This document shows positions 60,877 to 64,000 of a stretch of 64,000 bases of DNA, piece after piece. Source of the DNA: Paenibacillus ferrarius (GTDB lineage Bacteria > Bacillota > Bacilli > Paenibacillales > NBRC-103111); NCBI RefSeq assembly GCF_002027705.1, contig NZ_MBTG01000012.1:1-64000 (forward strand), read 5' to 3'. The position numbers and the translations under genes are program-made. The notes under the pieces were generated by a model that ran no database searches, was not told the origin of the DNA, and saw only the letters and a list, made by a program, of their open reading frames with translations. Within the stretch, counting starts at the first letter, position 1; each line of letters opens with the position of its first letter.

Positions 60877-61257
60877 ATGAATATCGGCAAAGGTTTGATA
60901 ATAATTTCCGCCGCAGCCCTAGTGATTTCCGGGTGCGGATCATCGAAAAAAAACGAGGTCTCAGCAAGCTCTTATAAACCTACGCTTGAAGTGAGCACAG
61001 AGGTCAAAGGGGACATTGCTACGCTTACGCTGACAACAGATTTAAAGCTCTCCAAAGAACACTATGACCAGGCACGCAAAGAGGGAGAAGGACATGTCCA
61101 TCTTTCGCTGGATAAAGGTGAAAAAGAAATATTGACACAACCCGTCAAAGTCTATGAACACCTGAGCAAAGGTCAACATGAAGTTAAGGTCTCCTTACAT
61201 AATAATGATCATACCCCTTATGACGTCAGCAAGACTGTCACTTTTGAAGTGAAGTAG
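60877..61257 (+). CDS. Lipoprotein with YtkA-like beta domain
   Basis: 126 aa. Signal peptide and lipobox ALVISGCGSS (Cys near 20). The mature part is a beta-sandwich with GHVHLSLDKGEKEI, VYEHLSKGQHEVKVSLHNNDHTPY and a final VTFEVK, resembling the YtkA/FixH immunoglobulin-like fold with conserved His residues that suggests copper or other metal binding. It is 13 nt upstream of a sensor kinase, so it may serve as its outside sensor partner. Confidence 0.72.
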   Translation: MNIGKGLIIISAAALVISGCGSSKKNEVSASSYKPTLEVSTEVKGDIATLTLTTDLKLSKEHYDQARKEGEGHVHLSLDKGEKEILTQPVKVYEHLSKGQHEVKVSLHNNDHTPYDVSKTVTFEVK

Positions 61258-61270
61258 GAGCAAATCACAC

Positions 61271-62806
61271 ATGTCATTTCAACCCAAAAGAATGAGCTTG
61301 CAGAAGCGAATTGTGCTCCTAGTCACTGTAGTAACGGTTAGTATGATTTCTACCATGATGGTTTTCGATACAATGAGCTTAAATCAATCGATCCGTCAGG
61401 CTTATGTGAGTCAAATCAGCGGTATGACCATGGCTATCAATGGGCGCTATGAGGAATCGCGGTCCGTTACCGATGTACAGCAAATTTTTGACTATATTCA
61501 GTATAAGAATACACGTGTACTTGAAATGAAGTTATATAACAAAGAAGGTCAAATTCTTGCAGCTTCCAATCGGAAAGAAGTAGGCAAGCATATGTATCCT
61601 GCCAATATAGTCATCCCCAAGCAAGATCAAACGATCGTAGACCGCGTGCCCATGGAATTAAGCGATAAACCGATTGTTCGGTTAACCGCGCCGCTTCAAG
61701 AGGATGGCATGGTCGTCGGGGCGGTGGAAGTTATTTTCGATTCATCGGAAGAAGCACAACTGCTCAAAGATCGGACTAAGCTAATTTTCATCGTTGGGAT
61801 TTCTATTGCTGTTGGTTTATCAGCCCTGCTGTGGCTTATTTTGCGGTTAATCGTTATTCGTCCATTAAGTCGGTTGCGGGAAGCCGCGGTGAGAGTTAAG
61901 CAAGGTGGAGATTTGCCTAATTTACAGTTCAAAGCCTCTCCCGAAATTGCTGAGGTTTCTGAAGCCTTTGATGATATGGTTAAAAATTTGGATGAACGCT
62001 ACCAAGAGCTCCAGCATGCTTTGAATACTTTGCAGAAAACCCAGGAACAGCTTGTCCAATCAGAGAAAATGGGTGCCTTAGGAAATCTTGTAGCTGGAGT
62101 GTCGCATGAAATTAATACACCGATCGGAATCGGTGTTACTGCTGTCTCCTATTTGGATCAGAAGACGAAGGATTTCAAAAGCTTGTATGAAGCTGGTAAA
62201 ATGAAAAAGTCGGATTTGGAACATTTTCTGTCTATTGTCGGAGAAACGAATACGATGGTGCAGTCCAATTTGGAACGCGCATCCTCTTTGGTGCGCAGTT
62301 TCAAGCAAATTTCCGTCGATCAGAGTGTTGAAGTGAAGCGAACGTTTCATCTGAAAGAATATTTAGAGGGAATCATCGCCAGCTTAAAGCCAACGCTGAA
62401 GAAAACAAAGCTTCGCGTGGATGTTTATTGTGATGCTCGACTGAATCTTTATACATACCCAGGCGCTTTATCTCAGTTGATTACGAATTTGGTTATGAAC
62501 TCATTGAATCATGCTTACGACATCGAGGAAGAAGGCAGTTTAAGTATTCGTGTTACAGATGATCAAGAAACGATTACTATTGTTTATTCGGATGACGGCA
62601 GAGGCATGCCGCAGGAAGTGTTGGATCATATTTTTGATCCATTCTTCACAACCAGCCGTGGAAAAGGTGGTACAGGGTTAGGAATGAATATCGTTTATAA
62701 CCTCGTTACCCAATCTATGAACGGAACCATTCATTGCTGCAGCACAGTAGGGCAAGGAAGTTTGTTTATCATTACGATACCGAAAGAGGAGGAAGCCGAG
62801 CTATGA
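61271..62806 (+). CDS. Membrane sensor histidine kinase
   Basis: 511 aa. TM1 about 14-34, an outside sensor domain of ~130 residues (single-Cache-like, with YNKEGQILAASNRKEVGKHM), TM2 about 172-195, HAMP about 195-250, a coiled coil, then the H-box LVAGVSHEINTPIGIGVTAV near 278. NLVMNSLNHAYDIE, DDGRGMP and GGTGLGMNIVYNL form the ATPase. This ArcB-like/NtrB-like 'HE[IV]NTP' class often pairs with non-DNA-binding regulators. It overlaps the next gene by ATGA. Confidence 0.92.
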   Translation: MSFQPKRMSLQKRIVLLVTVVTVSMISTMMVFDTMSLNQSIRQAYVSQISGMTMAINGRYEESRSVTDVQQIFDYIQYKNTRVLEMKLYNKEGQILAASNRKEVGKHMYPANIVIPKQDQTIVDRVPMELSDKPIVRLTAPLQEDGMVVGAVEVIFDSSEEAQLLKDRTKLIFIVGISIAVGLSALLWLILRLIVIRPLSRLREAAVRVKQGGDLPNLQFKASPEIAEVSEAFDDMVKNLDERYQELQHALNTLQKTQEQLVQSEKMGALGNLVAGVSHEINTPIGIGVTAVSYLDQKTKDFKSLYEAGKMKKSDLEHFLSIVGETNTMVQSNLERASSLVRSFKQISVDQSVEVKRTFHLKEYLEGIIASLKPTLKKTKLRVDVYCDARLNLYTYPGALSQLITNLVMNSLNHAYDIEEEGSLSIRVTDDQETITIVYSDDGRGMPQEVLDHIFDPFFTTSRGKGGTGLGMNIVYNLVTQSMNGTIHCCSTVGQGSLFIITIPKEEEAEL

Positions 62807-64000
62807 CGAGTTCATTTGGGTCCATAGACCAAGACGAGCTTCTTTTTGCGGAGGAAGAAGTTGCAGATGCTACAGTTGACACCTCCATCGAGCAGGAACC
62901 ATGGGTTGTCTTGATTGTGGATGATGAGAAGCAAATTCATCAAGTGACGAAAATGGTGCTGGATGACTTCGAGTTTGCTGGCAAGAAACTTGAGTTTCAC
63001 AGTGCATATTCGGCCTTGGAAGCCAGACAGCTGTTGAAACAGCAGCCGAATGCAGCACTTATCTTATTGGATGTTGTGATGGAGTATGAGGATGCAGGTC
63101 TTCAGACGGTTAAGTACATTCGCGAGGAATTGAAAAATACGGCAATCCGTATTATTTTACGAACGGGCCAGCCTGGACAAGCACCTGAGCGCACGGTCAT
63201 TATGGATTATGATATTAATGATTACAAAGAAAAAACGGAGCTTACTACACAGAAGCTTTTTACTACTGTGGTTACGGCGCTGCGTTCTTATCGGGATTTG
63301 AAGACGATTGAGAAAAGCAGAGCAGGACTTGAAGAAATTATCAAATCGGCCTCGACGTTGTTTGAATTGCAATCCATGAAGAAATTTGCCTCTGGCGTCT
63401 TGACGCAAATGACATCGATTGTAAATTTGCACCAAAATGCGATTCACTGCAGCTTCGCTGTCACAAAGGGTGTCGAGGACATTTATATTCTAGCAGCAAG
63501 CGGCGATTATGCCTCGAATCAGGACGAGCGTGCACGCGATGTTGTACCACGCGAAATGCTGGAAGAGATCGAGCAAGCTTTTCAAACCAAGAAAAGCAGC
63601 TTTGCTTCGGATCGCTTTGTGATCTATTTCCAAAGCAAAATGGGGATGGAAAACGTCATCTATATGAATGGCTTCAAGGCGTTAAGCGAGTGGGAGCGTT
63701 ATCTAGTTGATATTTATTGCGCGAATGTTTCCGTGGCTTTCGAGAACCTTTATTTGAATGAGGAACTTGAGAGTACACAGCAAGAAATCATCTATACGAT
63801 GGGCGAAATCACGGAAACTAGATCCAAGGAAACCGGGCATCATGTGAAAAGGGTCGCAGAATACTCGCGGCTCCTTGCGCTCAAATATGGGCTGCCTGAG
63901 CAGGAAGCAGAAGTCATTCGTCTAGCTTCTCCGATGCACGATGTCGGCAAAGTTGGAATTCCAGATGCGATCCTGAATAAGCCAGGTCCATTGACGACAG
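62803..64000 (+). CDS. Response regulator with DUF3369-like and HD-GYP domains (partial)
   Basis: At least 399 residues, cut by the window end. A receiver domain at about 34-155 has VLIVDDEKQIH and the phospho-acceptor LILLDVVMEYEDAG, with DYKEKTEL holding the conserved Lys. A GAF/DUF3369-like domain follows at about 175-330. The HD-GYP domain begins near 340 with TRSKETGHHVKRVAEYS, and MHDVGKVGIPDAILNKPG is its HD motif. HD-GYP proteins hydrolyse cyclic di-GMP. Its start overlaps the kinase stop. Confidence 0.9.
   Translation, partial: MTSSFGSIDQDELLFAEEEVADATVDTSIEQEPWVVLIVDDEKQIHQVTKMVLDDFEFAGKKLEFHSAYSALEARQLLKQQPNAALILLDVVMEYEDAGLQTVKYIREELKNTAIRIILRTGQPGQAPERTVIMDYDINDYKEKTELTTQKLFTTVVTALRSYRDLKTIEKSRAGLEEIIKSASTLFELQSMKKFASGVLTQMTSIVNLHQNAIHCSFAVTKGVEDIYILAASGDYASNQDERARDVVPREMLEEIEQAFQTKKSSFASDRFVIYFQSKMGMENVIYMNGFKALSEWERYLVDIYCANVSVAFENLYLNEELESTQQEIIYTMGEITETRSKETGHHVKRVAEYSRLLALKYGLPEQEAEVIRLASPMHDVGKVGIPDAILNKPGPLTT

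Overview
The window looks like chromosomal DNA of a spore-forming Firmicute of the Paenibacillaceae, most likely Paenibacillus or a close relative. This rests on the gene content seen here: BclA/BclB-type collagen-like spore-surface proteins, a bacillithiol-type deacetylase, a HelD RNA polymerase recycling factor, a multi-PAS NtrB-type kinase and strong AGGAGG ribosome binding sites. No rRNA, tRNA or CRISPR array was seen. Species is not claimed.

Layout. 1-1.3 kb: an IS3-family element with a canonical -1 frameshift signal. 1.3-1.75 kb: intergenic repeats, including a palindromic element that recurs at 48.7 kb with identical 51-63-51 nt internal spacing. 1.75-7.6 kb: helD, glutathione peroxidase, a His-codon leader peptide with attenuator in front of a stand-alone HisRS-anticodon-domain-like protein, bshB2, a small zinc-ribbon protein and an orphan DNA methyltransferase. 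7.6-11.3 kb: a RavA/ViaA-like AAA-VWA pair and a phosphodiesterase. 11.4-24.5 kb: a putative spore-surface glycoprotein locus, with four GT2 proteins, a methyltransferase, four small proteins and two large collagen-like proteins (BclB-type and BclA-type tips). 25-35.5 kb: an envelope-stress region with two OmpR-type two-component systems, a PAP2 phosphatase, a secreted protein, an ABC transporter, a UgtP-like glycolipid synthase, an NlpC/P60 hydrolase and a DedA protein.

35.5-50.3 kb is mostly housekeeping: GT4, topB, ung, YciI, an M3 oligoendopeptidase, a phospholipase-C-like protein, a PAS kinase, a deoxynucleoside kinase, an FAD monooxygenase, an MBL hydrolase and small membrane proteins. 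50.5-54.5 kb holds a complete cyo/qox-type quinol oxidase operon. 54.5-64 kb holds an L,D-transpeptidase, an M29 aminopeptidase, an MFS transporter, uridine kinase, small proteins, and a lipoprotein-kinase-response regulator (HD-GYP) operon cut by the window end.

Working links between genes. Direct repeats of the form TTCTMAT-N4-TTCTMAT lie in front of the 25-kb response-regulator operon, the PAP2 gene, the NlpC/P60 gene and the dedA gene, suggesting one cell-envelope regulon. Palindromes GATAC-N5-GTATC overlap the -10 of two similar promoters, at 46.6 and 54.8 kb. The glycosyltransferases next to the Thr-rich collagen proteins suggest a glycosylation/assembly unit for spore filaments. The most novel candidate is the attenuator-controlled HisRS-domain protein at 4.6-5.2 kb.
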